From: Tenacibaculum sp. 190130A14a
Lineage (GTDB): Bacteria; Bacteroidota; Bacteroidia; Flavobacteriales; Flavobacteriaceae
Length of the DNA stretch: 64,000 nucleotides
Assembly (NCBI RefSeq): GCF_964048965.1
Contig: NZ_OZ040189.1
Span: 2,170,001-2,234,000 of the forward strand
Direction of reading: 5' to 3'
The translations under genes and the position numbers were made by a program. Of this stretch, positions 7,343 through 16,138 are shown in pieces. The notes under the pieces are model-generated. The model was given only the letters and a program-made list of their open reading frames with translations. It searched no databases and had not been told where the DNA came from. Each line of letters starts with the position of its first letter. The stretch's first letter is position 1.

Positions 7343-7939
7343 ATGAAGTTAGAACAAGAAAATAGAGGCGAGAAAAAAGTTTTTTTAATTCAAAAAACGA
7401 GTTTAAAAATTACGGAACAAAGTTCTTTAGGTTATAGAAGTAGAAATATTCCCTTTGAGAATATAACCAATGAATTTGTCTCGTTAAAATTTAACCCGAT
7501 ACACTACTTAATTATATTTGTTTTATTTGTTCTTTTGGTTTTTTCCTTTTTAGTTTTAAAGTTGTATGCTATTGAAAGTTTAGAGAAAATTTATGGAACC
7601 TTAATAGTATTTTTAATTGGTGGTGCATTTGGTATATTTAATTACAAAATAGCTTCAACTGTACTAAAATGTATAGATTATGAAGGGATTGAGTTTTATA
7701 AAGATTACCCTTCAAAAAAAGAAATGGAAGAGTTTATAAATGAGCTATTTCAACGAAGAAACAAATACTTAAAAAGTAAATTCAATAGTGTAAACCCGAA
7801 TTTGAACTATGAATACCAATATATCATGTTTCATCACTTACATACACTTGAGGTAATTGATTTCAAAAAACTTACCGAATTAACAAATGAATTAAATCAA
7901 GTTTTCACTAATAGATTTATCCCTTTTAGTGAGAATTAA
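7343..7939 (+). CDS. Unknown membrane protein with two membrane segments
   Basis: A 198-residue product not recognised. The first 50 residues (FLIQKTSLKITEQSS ... SRNIPFENITNEFVSLKFN) look like a short beta-rich, PH-like segment of the kind found in small bacterial membrane proteins. Two membrane segments follow at about residues 53-71 and 80-100 (IIFVLFVLLVFSFLVL and TLIVFLIGGAFGIF), then a charged cytoplasmic tail with helical character. The ATG at 7343 follows an A-run; the upstream extension would start within the tRNA terminator. It precedes an SMI1/KNR4 gene by about 100 bases. Confidence 0.6.
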   Translation: MKLEQENRGEKKVFLIQKTSLKITEQSSLGYRSRNIPFENITNEFVSLKFNPIHYLIIFVLFVLLVFSFLVLKLYAIESLEKIYGTLIVFLIGGAFGIFNYKIASTVLKCIDYEGIEFYKDYPSKKEMEEFINELFQRRNKYLKSKFNSVNPNLNYEYQYIMFHHLHTLEVIDFKKLTELTNELNQVFTNRFIPFSEN

Positions 7940-8045
7940 CTTTGTTTAAACATTAAAAAATAACTCAGACTGTTTTAATCTTTGCTTTTGTTTAAGATAT
8001 ATTCTTAAGTCAAAAATATGTTCAAAAAAATAACTGCTTTACAAT

Positions 8046-8645
8046 ATGAAAGAAAAACAAATAGAAAAATTGACAAACACCCCTCAAGATTTTAAAGCTT
8101 TAAAAACGGCTAGTGAAAAATTTTGGTCAAATATAGAACTAGAAGAAGTTTATGGTTATCAAATACAATCGGGGTCTAAATGGAAAGAAGGATTAAATGA
8201 AGAGGATTTAGAAATATTTCAGAAAGAATTAGATATTGAATTTCCTGAATCGTTAAAAACATTTTATCGAACCATGAATGGTTTGGACAAACCAGGGATC
8301 AATATTCTTGCAGAAGAGGAAGAGTGTAAATTTGGTACAACTTTCTATTCTTTTCCAGACGATTTACAGGAAATGAAAAGATATATTAAATGGGTACATA
8401 AAGAAAATAACTCTGCTAATTATGATAAAGGAAAAGTTCCTTCTATTATACCTTATTACAGTCATAGGTTTTTAATTATTGATAAGTACGAACAAGTCCT
8501 CTCAATGTATGGAGACGATATAATCCTTTGGAGTGATAATTTAATTCAAGGAATTGCGCAAGATATTTTTGATGTTAACTATAGAAAAATGAAAACTATC
8601 GAGTTAAAACCAATTGATTTTTGGAAAGATAAAGTACTCACCTAA
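8046..8645 (+). CDS. SMI1/KNR4 (SUKH) family protein
   Basis: A 199-residue protein with the SUKH fold signatures: the helix LDIEFPESLKTFYRTMNGL after about residue 60, the middle IIPYYSHRFLIID strand pair and VLSMYGDDIILWSDNL towards the C-terminus. Bacterial SUKH proteins are often immunity proteins against contact-dependent or polymorphic toxins, but many are stand-alone and of unknown role. No toxin gene is adjacent, so an immunity role here is only a possibility. Cytoplasmic, with no signal peptide. Confidence 0.8.
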   Translation: MKEKQIEKLTNTPQDFKALKTASEKFWSNIELEEVYGYQIQSGSKWKEGLNEEDLEIFQKELDIEFPESLKTFYRTMNGLDKPGINILAEEEECKFGTTFYSFPDDLQEMKRYIKWVHKENNSANYDKGKVPSIIPYYSHRFLIIDKYEQVLSMYGDDIILWSDNLIQGIAQDIFDVNYRKMKTIELKPIDFWKDKVLT

Positions 8646-8744
8646 TGATTAAATTATTCATAATGTCCTCCATTTGTAACATTATTTTCGATGGTATCAT
8701 TATTTTAGCTACTTAAATTAATTGCAATAACTTAGAAATTGGAA

Positions 8745-9659
8745 ATGACAAATTTTAAATTAAAAATAGCAGTCCTAGTCTTTTTATTCTTATCCTTAGG
8801 TCTATTTGCACAAATTACGCACCAAACTCCATTAGGAGCTAAAACTATAAGTCACAAAATCTATTCTAAAAACAAAAAAGAATATGTTTTAAATATTACT
8901 TTTCCTAGAAACTATGATGCCAAGAAAAACTATAAATCTCTTTATTACTTAGATGCCTTTTGGCTTAAGGATTTAACTTTAGGTTCTTACACTATACTTG
9001 AATTATGCGATTATGTTGAAGATGTAGTTTTTGTTGGAATCTCCTTGAATGGTTCTCAAGAAGATTGGCACAAACAAAGAGACTTGGACTTTACCCCTTC
9101 TCCTTTTAGAAATCTTGGCCTTCTTCAAAAACTAAAAAACAAGCATACAGAAAATAACATTGAAATATCCGTCAAAACGGGTAAAGGCAATCAATTAAAT
9201 AAAAACAATACTGGTGGAGCCAATGTTTTTGTCAACATTTTAGAGAATGATATTATTCAATATATAGAAAAGAAATACCCAAATCTTAATAAAAGTCGCG
9301 GCTTACTTGGACATTCCTTTGGAGGACTTTTCGGATTTTATGTACTGCAAAATCGACCTGACTTGTTTCAGGATTTATTATTAATATCTGGATCTTTATC
9401 ATGGAATTCATCGGAATTAGTAAATAATGCAAAATTCACCAAACTAAAAACTAGTAAAAATAATATCCAACTTTATCATAGTTACGGTACGAATGAAGTC
9501 AAAGGTATAAGAATCGCAAATGATCAAATTAAGGAACTCATTACGTCCTTACAACTAGAAAACTTAAAATATAAGTTTGATCCTATTCCAAATACCAATC
9601 ATCATTCGGTCTTATCAAGAGCTATATATGATGGACTATTGTATTTATATAAAAAGTAA
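8745..9659 (+). CDS. Exported alpha/beta-hydrolase (esterase D/enterochelin esterase-like)
   Basis: A 304-residue protein with a signal peptide ending near LGLFAQ (residues 1-23). The nucleophile elbow GLLGHSFGG puts the catalytic Ser at residue 191; NTNHHSVLSRA near residue 285 supplies the catalytic His. The family (COG2819-like predicted hydrolases) also includes siderophore esterases and uncharacterised enzymes, so the substrate is open. I use the ATG at 8745 rather than the TTG two codons upstream. It stands ahead of an AraC/VOC pair, with a 190-base gap that shows no gene. Confidence 0.82.
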   Translation: MTNFKLKIAVLVFLFLSLGLFAQITHQTPLGAKTISHKIYSKNKKEYVLNITFPRNYDAKKNYKSLYYLDAFWLKDLTLGSYTILELCDYVEDVVFVGISLNGSQEDWHKQRDLDFTPSPFRNLGLLQKLKNKHTENNIEISVKTGKGNQLNKNNTGGANVFVNILENDIIQYIEKKYPNLNKSRGLLGHSFGGLFGFYVLQNRPDLFQDLLLISGSLSWNSSELVNNAKFTKLKTSKNNIQLYHSYGTNEVKGIRIANDQIKELITSLQLENLKYKFDPIPNTNHHSVLSRAIYDGLLYLYKK

Positions 9660-9848
9660 CTAGACTTTTTTTACCAAGACCACATTAATAATAGCTTAAA
9701 TTACTTCTGCAGTTTATTTGGTAAACAACAGGGAGTTTTCCCTTTTTATTGGAGGTATTTTATTTAGTAATAGTGAGAAGTGATGTTTTATGGAAAACCT
9801 TTAGTTCTAAGAAATAATGTTGTAACTTTATGGATAAGGTATATATGA

Positions 9849-10271
9849 ATGACTAGTTATCAGGAAAAAATAATTCAAATAAAAAATAATTGCTATTCGA
9901 ACAATAAGCAAATCAAAGCAATTATTGAAACCAAAAGGTTTATTGACTCGAACTATGATAAAAAAGTAAGCCTAACATTATTATCCCATGTTCGTTTTAC
10001 TTCTAAATATCATTTATTACGACTTTTCAAGAGGTATTACGGACAAACACCACGACAATATTTAATTGACAAACGTATAGAGAAATCTAAAGAATACTTA
10101 AGAAAAGGCATGAGTGTTACAGAAACCTGCTTCTCTGTTGGATTTGAAAGTTTAGGATCATTCAGTAAATTATTTAAAACTAAAACCGGAAATACACCTA
10201 GTAATTATCAAAAACAGCAATTTTCGAGAAGCATAATAGCTTCTAAGTTGAGAACTTTGCCCAATAAATAA
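9849..10271 (+). CDS. AraC-family transcriptional regulator (DNA-binding domain only)
   Basis: A 140-residue protein that consists of little more than the double helix-turn-helix of the AraC family. The first helix-turn-helix covers VSLTLLSHVRFTSKYHLLRLFKRYYGQTP; the second covers MSVTETCFSVGFESLGSFSKLFKTKTGNTPSNY, the family's signature. It has no ligand-binding domain. The VOC protein gene starts 11 bases after its stop, and AraC-VOC pairs of this type recur in Bacteroidota, so it probably regulates or is controlled with that gene. A TAACTTTA -7-like box is at 9823-9830. Confidence 0.88.
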   Translation: MTSYQEKIIQIKNNCYSNNKQIKAIIETKRFIDSNYDKKVSLTLLSHVRFTSKYHLLRLFKRYYGQTPRQYLIDKRIEKSKEYLRKGMSVTETCFSVGFESLGSFSKLFKTKTGNTPSNYQKQQFSRSIIASKLRTLPNK

Positions 10272-10282
10272 ACGCATTTACA

Positions 10283-10678
10283 ATGAAAGTAACACTTATT
10301 AGTATTCCTGTTCTAGACCAACAAAAAGCATTAGAGTTTTATACTAAAAAATTAGATTTTCTAATAAAAAAAGATGCTCCTTTAGATGGAGGAAATAGAT
10401 GGATCACATTGGTTTCTCCCGAATGGCAAGACGGACCAGAATTATTATTAGAACCTGCTCCTCTACACTTTGAACCTTCAAAGGTTTATCAAAATGCTTT
10501 AATGGAAGCAGGGATTCCATATACACAATTTGAAGTAGAAGATGTTGAAGCTGAATATGAAAAATTGGTTAAACGAGATGTCGAATTTAGTTTAAAACCG
10601 ACACAAATGGGAACGGTTAAATTTGCCGTTTTTAATGATACTTGTGGCAATAATATTCAAATTGTAGAGAACCTTTAG
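10283..10678 (+). CDS. VOC-family protein (glyoxalase/bleomycin resistance fold)
   Basis: A 131-residue protein with two beta-alpha-beta-beta-beta modules. The first runs from VTLISIPVLDQQKALEFYTKKLDF to LLLEPAPLHF; the second covers YTQFEVEDVEAEYEKLVKRDVEF to FNDTCGNNIQIVE. Members bind a metal and act as glyoxalases, dioxygenases or drug-binding proteins; the usual metal-site residues (His and Glu) are only partly recognisable here, so no activity can be named. Probably one transcript with the AraC gene before it and the lipoprotein gene five bases after it. Confidence 0.86.
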   Translation: MKVTLISIPVLDQQKALEFYTKKLDFLIKKDAPLDGGNRWITLVSPEWQDGPELLLEPAPLHFEPSKVYQNALMEAGIPYTQFEVEDVEAEYEKLVKRDVEFSLKPTQMGTVKFAVFNDTCGNNIQIVENL

Positions 10679-10683
10679 TACTT

Positions 10684-11208
10684 ATGAAATTCAGCTATCC
10701 AATTTTAGTAATAGTGATGTTAAGTATTTTTTTAAGCTGTACTCGCAAGGTGTATCATTGCGGAATGGCATCATACTCATACAAAGGAAAGGATGAATAT
10801 TTTCTTTTGAAATCTGACACATTACCTTCTTTAAATTTTATTAGTAAAATTTTGATTTTAAAAAGACTAAAACCATCCAATTCTAACTTAACATCTATTA
10901 CAGGAAAAGTTTTTGATAATTCAATAGATGAAAATGATACCTTGACCCTACCTTTTGCCAACGTGGTCGCTAAAAACCAAGTAACTGATTCAATTATTGG
11001 AACCATAACCAATGAGGAAGGAATGTTTGAATTAAACCTACCCCCTTCCAAATATAATTTAGAAATTGAGTTTATTGGTTTTAATACGTTAATTATAAAA
11101 AACGTAAAAATTTCAAAAGGTAACCATATGTATTTATCTTCAATTTTGGGCTCTGGAAGAGGTACATCTTTGTATGATTTAAACTATAATCAAAACTTTT
11201 TTAAATAA
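10684..11208 (+). CDS. Carboxypeptidase-regulatory-like lipoprotein
   Basis: A 174-residue lipoprotein: lipobox FLSC gives the lipidated Cys at about residue 19. Residues 75-155 form a carboxypeptidase-regulatory-like (transthyretin-type) domain, seen in SITGKVFDNS, PFANVVAKNQV, TITNEEGMFELNLPP and IEFIGFNTLIIKNVKIS. In Bacteroidota such domains occur in envelope proteins and at the N-terminus of TonB-dependent receptors; here there is no receptor. Starts five bases after the VOC gene. Function unknown. Confidence 0.72.
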   Translation: MKFSYPILVIVMLSIFLSCTRKVYHCGMASYSYKGKDEYFLLKSDTLPSLNFISKILILKRLKPSNSNLTSITGKVFDNSIDENDTLTLPFANVVAKNQVTDSIIGTITNEEGMFELNLPPSKYNLEIEFIGFNTLIIKNVKISKGNHMYLSSILGSGRGTSLYDLNYNQNFFK

Positions 11209-11256
11209 AACTGGATAAAATTAGTAAGTATCAAAAATAATTACTATATTACAACT

Positions 11257-11276
11257 AATTAGGAGACGTCCTAATT
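11257..11276. repeat. Small perfect hairpin upstream of a terminator
   Basis: AATTAGGA, loop GACG, TCCTAATT. It is followed by TTCTTTTT and, 20 bases later, by a second strong hairpin. The pair looks like a compact two-stem RNA; see the findings. Confidence 0.5.
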
Positions 11277-11296
11277 TTCTTTTTCATAGCAATTTT

Positions 11297-11324
11297 CCCA
11301 CTCAATTTGTTGAGTGGGTTTTTT
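11297..11324 (+). terminator. Intrinsic terminator
   Basis: CCCACTCAA, loop TTTG, TTGAGTGGG, then six T. It is about 90 bases after the lipoprotein gene and would end that transcript or a small RNA starting in between. Confidence 0.88.
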
Positions 11325-11424
11325 CTTTCTATCTACTTCTCTTTTTTTATAAAATAAACGGAACAATATTTGTTTATTATGGTAATATTCACAGAATATT
11401 AACGACTATCATTATAAATATACT

Positions 11425-11432
11425 TATTATTG
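11425..11432 (+). promoter_or_regulatory. -7-like element before the gene at 11437
   Basis: TATTATTG matches TAnnTTTG with one change and ends four bases before the ATG, suggesting a leaderless or nearly leaderless message. Confidence 0.35.
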
Positions 11433-11436
11433 CATC

Positions 11437-12228
11437 ATGCAAAAAAAACTATTCTTATTAGTAGCCATTCTTTGGAGCATCTCCTTTCAAGCTCAAGAAA
11501 CATTGAAAGGTCAAGTTGTTCATTCAGAGACTAAAAAACCGTTAAGTGCAGCACACATTTTAAACCTAAATACAGTAGTTGGTACCATTACCAATGAAAA
11601 AGGTTTATTTGAGCTTACGGCAAAAGCTAATGATACAGTTTTAGTATCTTTCTTAGGGTTTTCTTCTATTAAACTTAAAATTACGAATGATTTATTAAAA
11701 GGAAATGAGGTAATTATTTCTTTGGCTGAAAAACCAGAAGAAGTAAAAGAAGTAGTTATTCGTTCTACAAAATTAATTGGAGTATTGGAAGTAGATGTAA
11801 AACAAGTTCCTAAAGATCGTTTCTCTAGAATTCATATAAATGGATTACCACAAACATATGAAGTAGGAAGACCTCAAAAGATAGTTTCTCCTCTGTCAAA
11901 AATTTTGAACCCCGTTGATTTAGTATATAACCTCTTCGGAAAAAAGCCCGGACAACTTAAAAAGCTTAAAAAGCTTAAAAAAGAAGACGATTTACGAAAA
12001 ATGTTGGCAGGTAAATTTGATAGAGAGGTAATGATGGAGTATCTAGAAATGGACCGAGCCGAATTAAATAAACTTTTGGGAGATTGTAATTACTCAGAGT
12101 ACTTTATAAAGAAAGCCAGCGATTTACAACTTATAGAAGCAGTACTAAACTGCTACGAAAGTTATAAAGCAGTAAAAAAAGGAAAAATCGAACGAAATAG
12201 AATTCCTGAAAAGACTAAATTAGAGTAG
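11437..12228 (+). CDS. Carboxypeptidase-regulatory-like exported protein
   Basis: A 263-residue secreted or outer-envelope protein with a signal peptide ending in SISFQAQ (residues 1-19). Residues 22-95 form a carboxypeptidase-regulatory-like domain (LKGQVVHSETKKPLSAAHILNLN, TITNEKGLFELTAK, VLVSFLGFSSIKLKI). The rest, after the EEVKEVVIRSTK linker, is a mainly helical region with a lysine-rich direct repeat GQLKKLKKLKKE around residue 175. Flavobacterial homologues commonly sit beside purL, but the function is unknown. The stop codon lies inside the stem of its terminator. Confidence 0.75.
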   Translation: MQKKLFLLVAILWSISFQAQETLKGQVVHSETKKPLSAAHILNLNTVVGTITNEKGLFELTAKANDTVLVSFLGFSSIKLKITNDLLKGNEVIISLAEKPEEVKEVVIRSTKLIGVLEVDVKQVPKDRFSRIHINGLPQTYEVGRPQKIVSPLSKILNPVDLVYNLFGKKPGQLKKLKKLKKEDDLRKMLAGKFDREVMMEYLEMDRAELNKLLGDCNYSEYFIKKASDLQLIEAVLNCYESYKAVKKGKIERNRIPEKTKLE

Positions 12229-12249
12229 CAAAATATTGCTACTTTTTTT
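12224..12249 (+). terminator. Terminator overlapping the stop codon
   Basis: AGTAGCAA, loop AATA, TTGCTACT and a run of seven T. The TAG stop at 12226-12228 is part of the left arm. Confidence 0.82.
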
Positions 12250-12273
12250 ATGCTTTTTCTCATCAGAATAAAC

Positions 12274-12281
12274 TAAATTTA
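12274..12281 (+). promoter_or_regulatory. -7-like promoter element of purL
   Basis: TAAATTTA matches TAnnTTTG except for the last base and is 34 bases before the ATG. Confidence 0.4.
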
Positions 12282-12315
12282 CGCCTTTAAAAACAACAAC
12301 ACAAACACAACTATA

Positions 12316-15300
12316 ATGATTCATTTCTTTGGAAACACAAACAGCAAAGTTTTTGCTGTTCAAACAACAGAAGAATTAACTACAGCAACAATTTCAAAAC
12401 TTACTTGGTTATTTGGAAACCAACCTAAAATAAACACGGCGTCTCTTGACGCCTTTTTTGTTGGCCCAAGAGCAGCTATGATTACTCCTTGGAGTACCAA
12501 TGCTGTTGAAATTACTCAGAATATGGGAATTACAGGTATTATTCGAATTGAAGAATTTGAAAGCGTTGAAGAAACTTTTTCTGACTTTGATCCAATGATT
12601 TCTCAAAAATTCAATGGACTAAATCAAGAAACTTTTACTATTGATATACAACCAGAACCAATTTTAGAAATTGAAGATATTGCTAGCTATAATGAGCAAG
12701 AAGGTTTAGCTCTTAGTGAAGAAGAAATCAAGTATTTAGAAGAAGTTTCTGAAAAAATCGGTAGAAAGTTAACAGATTCAGAAGTTTTTGGTTTTTCTCA
12801 AGTAAACTCTGAGCACTGTAGACACAAAATATTCAACGGAACTTTTGTAATTGATGGTGAAGAACAACCTACTTCCCTATTCAAATTAATCAAAGAAACA
12901 TCTAAACAAAATCCAAATGATATTGTTTCTGCGTATAAAGATAATGTAGCATTTATTAAAGGACCTAAAGTTGAACAATTTGCTCCAAAAAGTGCTGATG
13001 TACCAGATTATTATGAAACAAAGGAGTTTGAATCTGTAATTTCCTTAAAAGCAGAGACACATAACTTTCCAACAACGGTAGAACCTTTTAATGGTGCTGC
13101 AACAGGATCAGGAGGAGAAATTCGTGATAGACTAGCTGGAGGAAAAGGATCATTGCCATTAGCAGGTACCGCGGTGTATATGACCTCTTATTCTCGCTTA
13201 GAGGAAAATCGCCCTTGGGAACAAGCTATGAACGAACGTCAATGGTTGTACCAAACTCCAATGGATATCTTAATCAAAGCCTCAAATGGAGCTTCTGATT
13301 TTGGTAATAAATTCGGACAACCTTTAATTTGTGGTTCTGTATTAACTTTTGAACACGAAGAAGAAGCTCGTAAGCTTGGTTTTGATAAAGTAATTATGCA
13401 AGCTGGTGGTATTGGATATGGTAAAAAAGAACAAGCTTTAAAAGATACTCCTAAAGAAGGAGATAAAATAGTAATTCTTGGAGGTGAGAATTATCGTATT
13501 GGTATGGGAGGTGCTGCTGTATCTTCTGCAGATACAGGTGAATTCTCTACAGGTATAGAATTGAACGCAGTACAACGTTCGAACCCTGAAATGCAAAAAC
13601 GTGCAGCAAATGCAGTGCGCGGAATGGTAGAAAGTGAAGAGAACTTTATTGTTTCTATTCACGATCACGGAGCAGGTGGACATTTAAACTGTTTATCCGA
13701 ATTAGTTGAAGATACAGGAGGAAAAATTGATTTAGATAAGCTTCCTGTTGGAGACCCTACTTTATCTGATAAAGAGATTATTGGAAATGAATCTCAAGAA
13801 AGAATGGGATTAGTAATTGCCGAAAAACATATTGAAACACTCAATAGAATTGCAGAACGTGAGCGTTCACCAATGTACACAGTGGGTGATGTAACCGGTG
13901 ATCATAGATTTACTTTTGAATCTAATACCAATGGTAACAAACCAATGGATTTAGCTTTAGAAGATATGTTTGGAAGTTCTCCAAAAACAATTATGAATGA
14001 CAAAACTGTAAATAGAAATTACAGTGAAGTAAGCTATAGTAAAGAAAACTTTACTAACTATTTAGAGCAAGTATTACAACTAGAAGCTGTAGCTTGTAAA
14101 GATTGGTTAACTAATAAAGTAGATAGATGTGTTGGTGGTAAAGTAGCAAAACAGCAATGTGTTGGTGCTTTACAAATTCCTCTAAATAATGTGGGTGTAA
14201 TGGCCTTAGATTATAAAGGAAAAGAAGGTATTGCTACTACAATTGGACACTCTCCTATTTCTGGATTAATTGCTCCAGAGGCAGGAAGTAAAAACTCTAT
14301 TGCAGAAGCTCTATCTAATATTATTTGGGCTCCTTTAAAAGATGGTTTACAATCAGTTTCTTTATCGGCTAACTGGATGTGGCCATGTAAAAATGAAGGT
14401 GAAGATGCTCGTTTATATAAAGCTGTAAAGGCTATTTCTGATTTTGCCATTGATTTAGGAATCAATGTACCAACAGGAAAAGATTCTTTATCAATGAAAC
14501 AAAAGTATCCTAATGAAGAAGTAATTTCTCCTGGTACAGTAGTTATCTCAGCAGCAGCAAATTGTAATGATATATCTAAAGTAATAGAACCAGTTTTAAA
14601 ACCAAATAAAGGAAGTATTTATTATATCAACTTATCACAAGATGAGTATAAATTAGGAGGTAGTTCTTTTGCTCAAGTGGTAAATAAAATTGGAAATACT
14701 ACTCCTACTATTACCAATAATGATTTCTTTAAGTCTACCTTTAATGTACTTCAAAGTTTAATTAAAGAAGACAAAATTGTAGCGGGTCACGATGTTGCTT
14801 CAGGAGGGTTAATTACCACTTTATTAGAATTGTGTTTTGCGGATGTAAATATTGGAGCAAATATTGATTTGTCTCACATCAACGAAACGGATAGTATCAA
14901 ATTATTATTTGCAGAGAATTCAGGAATCGTATTCCAAGCTGATACTTCTGTTGAAGAAGTATTTAACACTAATAATATTGAGTTCTTTAAAATAGGTGAT
15001 GTTACGGAATCTGATCGCTTAAATATTAAAAATAGCTCTGATGTATTTGCTTTATCTGTTTATGAATTAAGAGACACTTGGTATAAAACCTCGTTTTTAC
15101 TAGATAACAAACAGACAGCAAATGGTTTAGCAAAAGACCGTTTTGATAATTATAAAAATCAACCTTTACAATATACTTTCCCAAGTCATTTTACTGGAAA
15201 ATTAAGTGATACTGTAGGAAATATTAAAAAGAGACCGAAAGCAGCTATTATCAGGGAAAAAGGATCAAACTCTGAAAGGGAAATGGCCAATGCTATGTAT

Positions 15301-15978
15301 TTAGCTGGTTTTGATGTGAAAGATGTACACATGACAGATCTAATTTCTGGAAGAGAAACTTTAGAGGATATTCAATTTATTGGTGCTGTTGGAGGTTTTT
15401 CTAATTCAGATGTTTTAGGTTCTGCGAAAGGTTGGGCTGGAGCATTTTTGTATAACGAAAAGGCAAATACCGCTTTAAAAAACTTCTTTAAAAGAGAGGA
15501 TACATTATCTGTAGGTATCTGTAACGGATGTCAGTTATGGATGGAGTTAGAGCTGATTAACCCAGAACATAAAGTTCATGGAAAAATGGTTCATAATGAT
15601 TCTAAAAAACATGAAAGCTCATTTACTTCAGTAAAAGTTCAAGAAAATAATTCGGTTATGTTATCTACATTAGTAGGAACTGAATTAGGTGTTTGGATTT
15701 CTCATGGTGAAGGTAAATTTGACTTACCAGAAGCTGAAGAGAATTATAATATTGTTGCTAAATATGGTTATGAAGGATACCCTAATAATCCTAATGGCTC
15801 TGCTTATAACACAGCAATGATGTGTGACAAAACAGGGCGACATTTAGTAACCATGCCTCATATTGAGCGCTCTACATTTCAATGGAACTGGGCTAACTAC
15901 CTTGATGGAAGAAACGACGAAGTTTCTCCTTGGTTAGAAGCTTTTGTGAACGCTCGTAAATGGATTGAAAATAAATAA
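12316..15978 (+). CDS. purL: Phosphoribosylformylglycinamidine synthase (FGAM synthetase)
   Basis: Large single-chain PurL of 1220 residues, catalysing the ATP- and glutamine-dependent conversion of FGAR to FGAM in purine synthesis. N-terminal and two AIRS-like synthase domains are visible (FSQVNSEHCRHKIFNG, ETHNFPTTVEPFNGAATGSG, SIHDHGAGGHLNCLSEL, VPTGKDSLSMKQ). The C-terminal class I glutamine amidotransferase domain has the nucleophile motif GICNGCQLW (Cys1069) and the HGEGKF motif near the end. Length equals the E. coli-type large enzyme rather than the small PurL/PurQ/PurS form. Monocistronic, with its own terminator. Confidence 0.97.
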   Translation: MIHFFGNTNSKVFAVQTTEELTTATISKLTWLFGNQPKINTASLDAFFVGPRAAMITPWSTNAVEITQNMGITGIIRIEEFESVEETFSDFDPMISQKFNGLNQETFTIDIQPEPILEIEDIASYNEQEGLALSEEEIKYLEEVSEKIGRKLTDSEVFGFSQVNSEHCRHKIFNGTFVIDGEEQPTSLFKLIKETSKQNPNDIVSAYKDNVAFIKGPKVEQFAPKSADVPDYYETKEFESVISLKAETHNFPTTVEPFNGAATGSGGEIRDRLAGGKGSLPLAGTAVYMTSYSRLEENRPWEQAMNERQWLYQTPMDILIKASNGASDFGNKFGQPLICGSVLTFEHEEEARKLGFDKVIMQAGGIGYGKKEQALKDTPKEGDKIVILGGENYRIGMGGAAVSSADTGEFSTGIELNAVQRSNPEMQKRAANAVRGMVESEENFIVSIHDHGAGGHLNCLSELVEDTGGKIDLDKLPVGDPTLSDKEIIGNESQERMGLVIAEKHIETLNRIAERERSPMYTVGDVTGDHRFTFESNTNGNKPMDLALEDMFGSSPKTIMNDKTVNRNYSEVSYSKENFTNYLEQVLQLEAVACKDWLTNKVDRCVGGKVAKQQCVGALQIPLNNVGVMALDYKGKEGIATTIGHSPISGLIAPEAGSKNSIAEALSNIIWAPLKDGLQSVSLSANWMWPCKNEGEDARLYKAVKAISDFAIDLGINVPTGKDSLSMKQKYPNEEVISPGTVVISAAANCNDISKVIEPVLKPNKGSIYYINLSQDEYKLGGSSFAQVVNKIGNTTPTITNNDFFKSTFNVLQSLIKEDKIVAGHDVASGGLITTLLELCFADVNIGANIDLSHINETDSIKLLFAENSGIVFQADTSVEEVFNTNNIEFFKIGDVTESDRLNIKNSSDVFALSVYELRDTWYKTSFLLDNKQTANGLAKDRFDNYKNQPLQYTFPSHFTGKLSDTVGNIKKRPKAAIIREKGSNSEREMANAMYLAGFDVKDVHMTDLISGRETLEDIQFIGAVGGFSNSDVLGSAKGWAGAFLYNEKANTALKNFFKREDTLSVGICNGCQLWMELELINPEHKVHGKMVHNDSKKHESSFTSVKVQENNSVMLSTLVGTELGVWISHGEGKFDLPEAEENYNIVAKYGYEGYPNNPNGSAYNTAMMCDKTGRHLVTMPHIERSTFQWNWANYLDGRNDEVSPWLEAFVNARKWIENK

Positions 15979-16004
15979 TCATATCGTTCATTATTATTCA
16001 AGAT

Positions 16005-16042
16005 AAAAAAAGGGACTCTTATAACAAGGGTCCCTTTATTAT
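16005..16042 (+). terminator. Terminator after purL
   Basis: AAAGGGAC and GTCCCTTT with inner CTT/AAG pairing form a stem after an A-run. It is about 30 bases past the stop codon. Confidence 0.8.
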
Positions 16043-16138
16043 ATCCATTACTCCTATCGTACATGAAGATAAAAAATGCTATTGTATCTTTCCATGATGA
16101 TTTTTCATACATTTACCAATGATTATAGGTCCTTACTC

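Noticed and set aside
8046..8645. Toxin-immunity module
   Set aside because: A SUKH protein is present but no toxin, effector or secretion gene is adjacent.
10755..11051. Antisense frame of 98 codons inside the lipoprotein gene
   Set aside because: Shadow frame with no signal or motif; the sense frame has a lipobox and a recognisable domain.
11949..11986. Tandem AAAAAGCTT-type repeat as a phase-variation tract
   Set aside because: It has only about two copies of a nine-base Lys-Leu-Lys codon block inside a coding region, too short to be a convincing slippage site.
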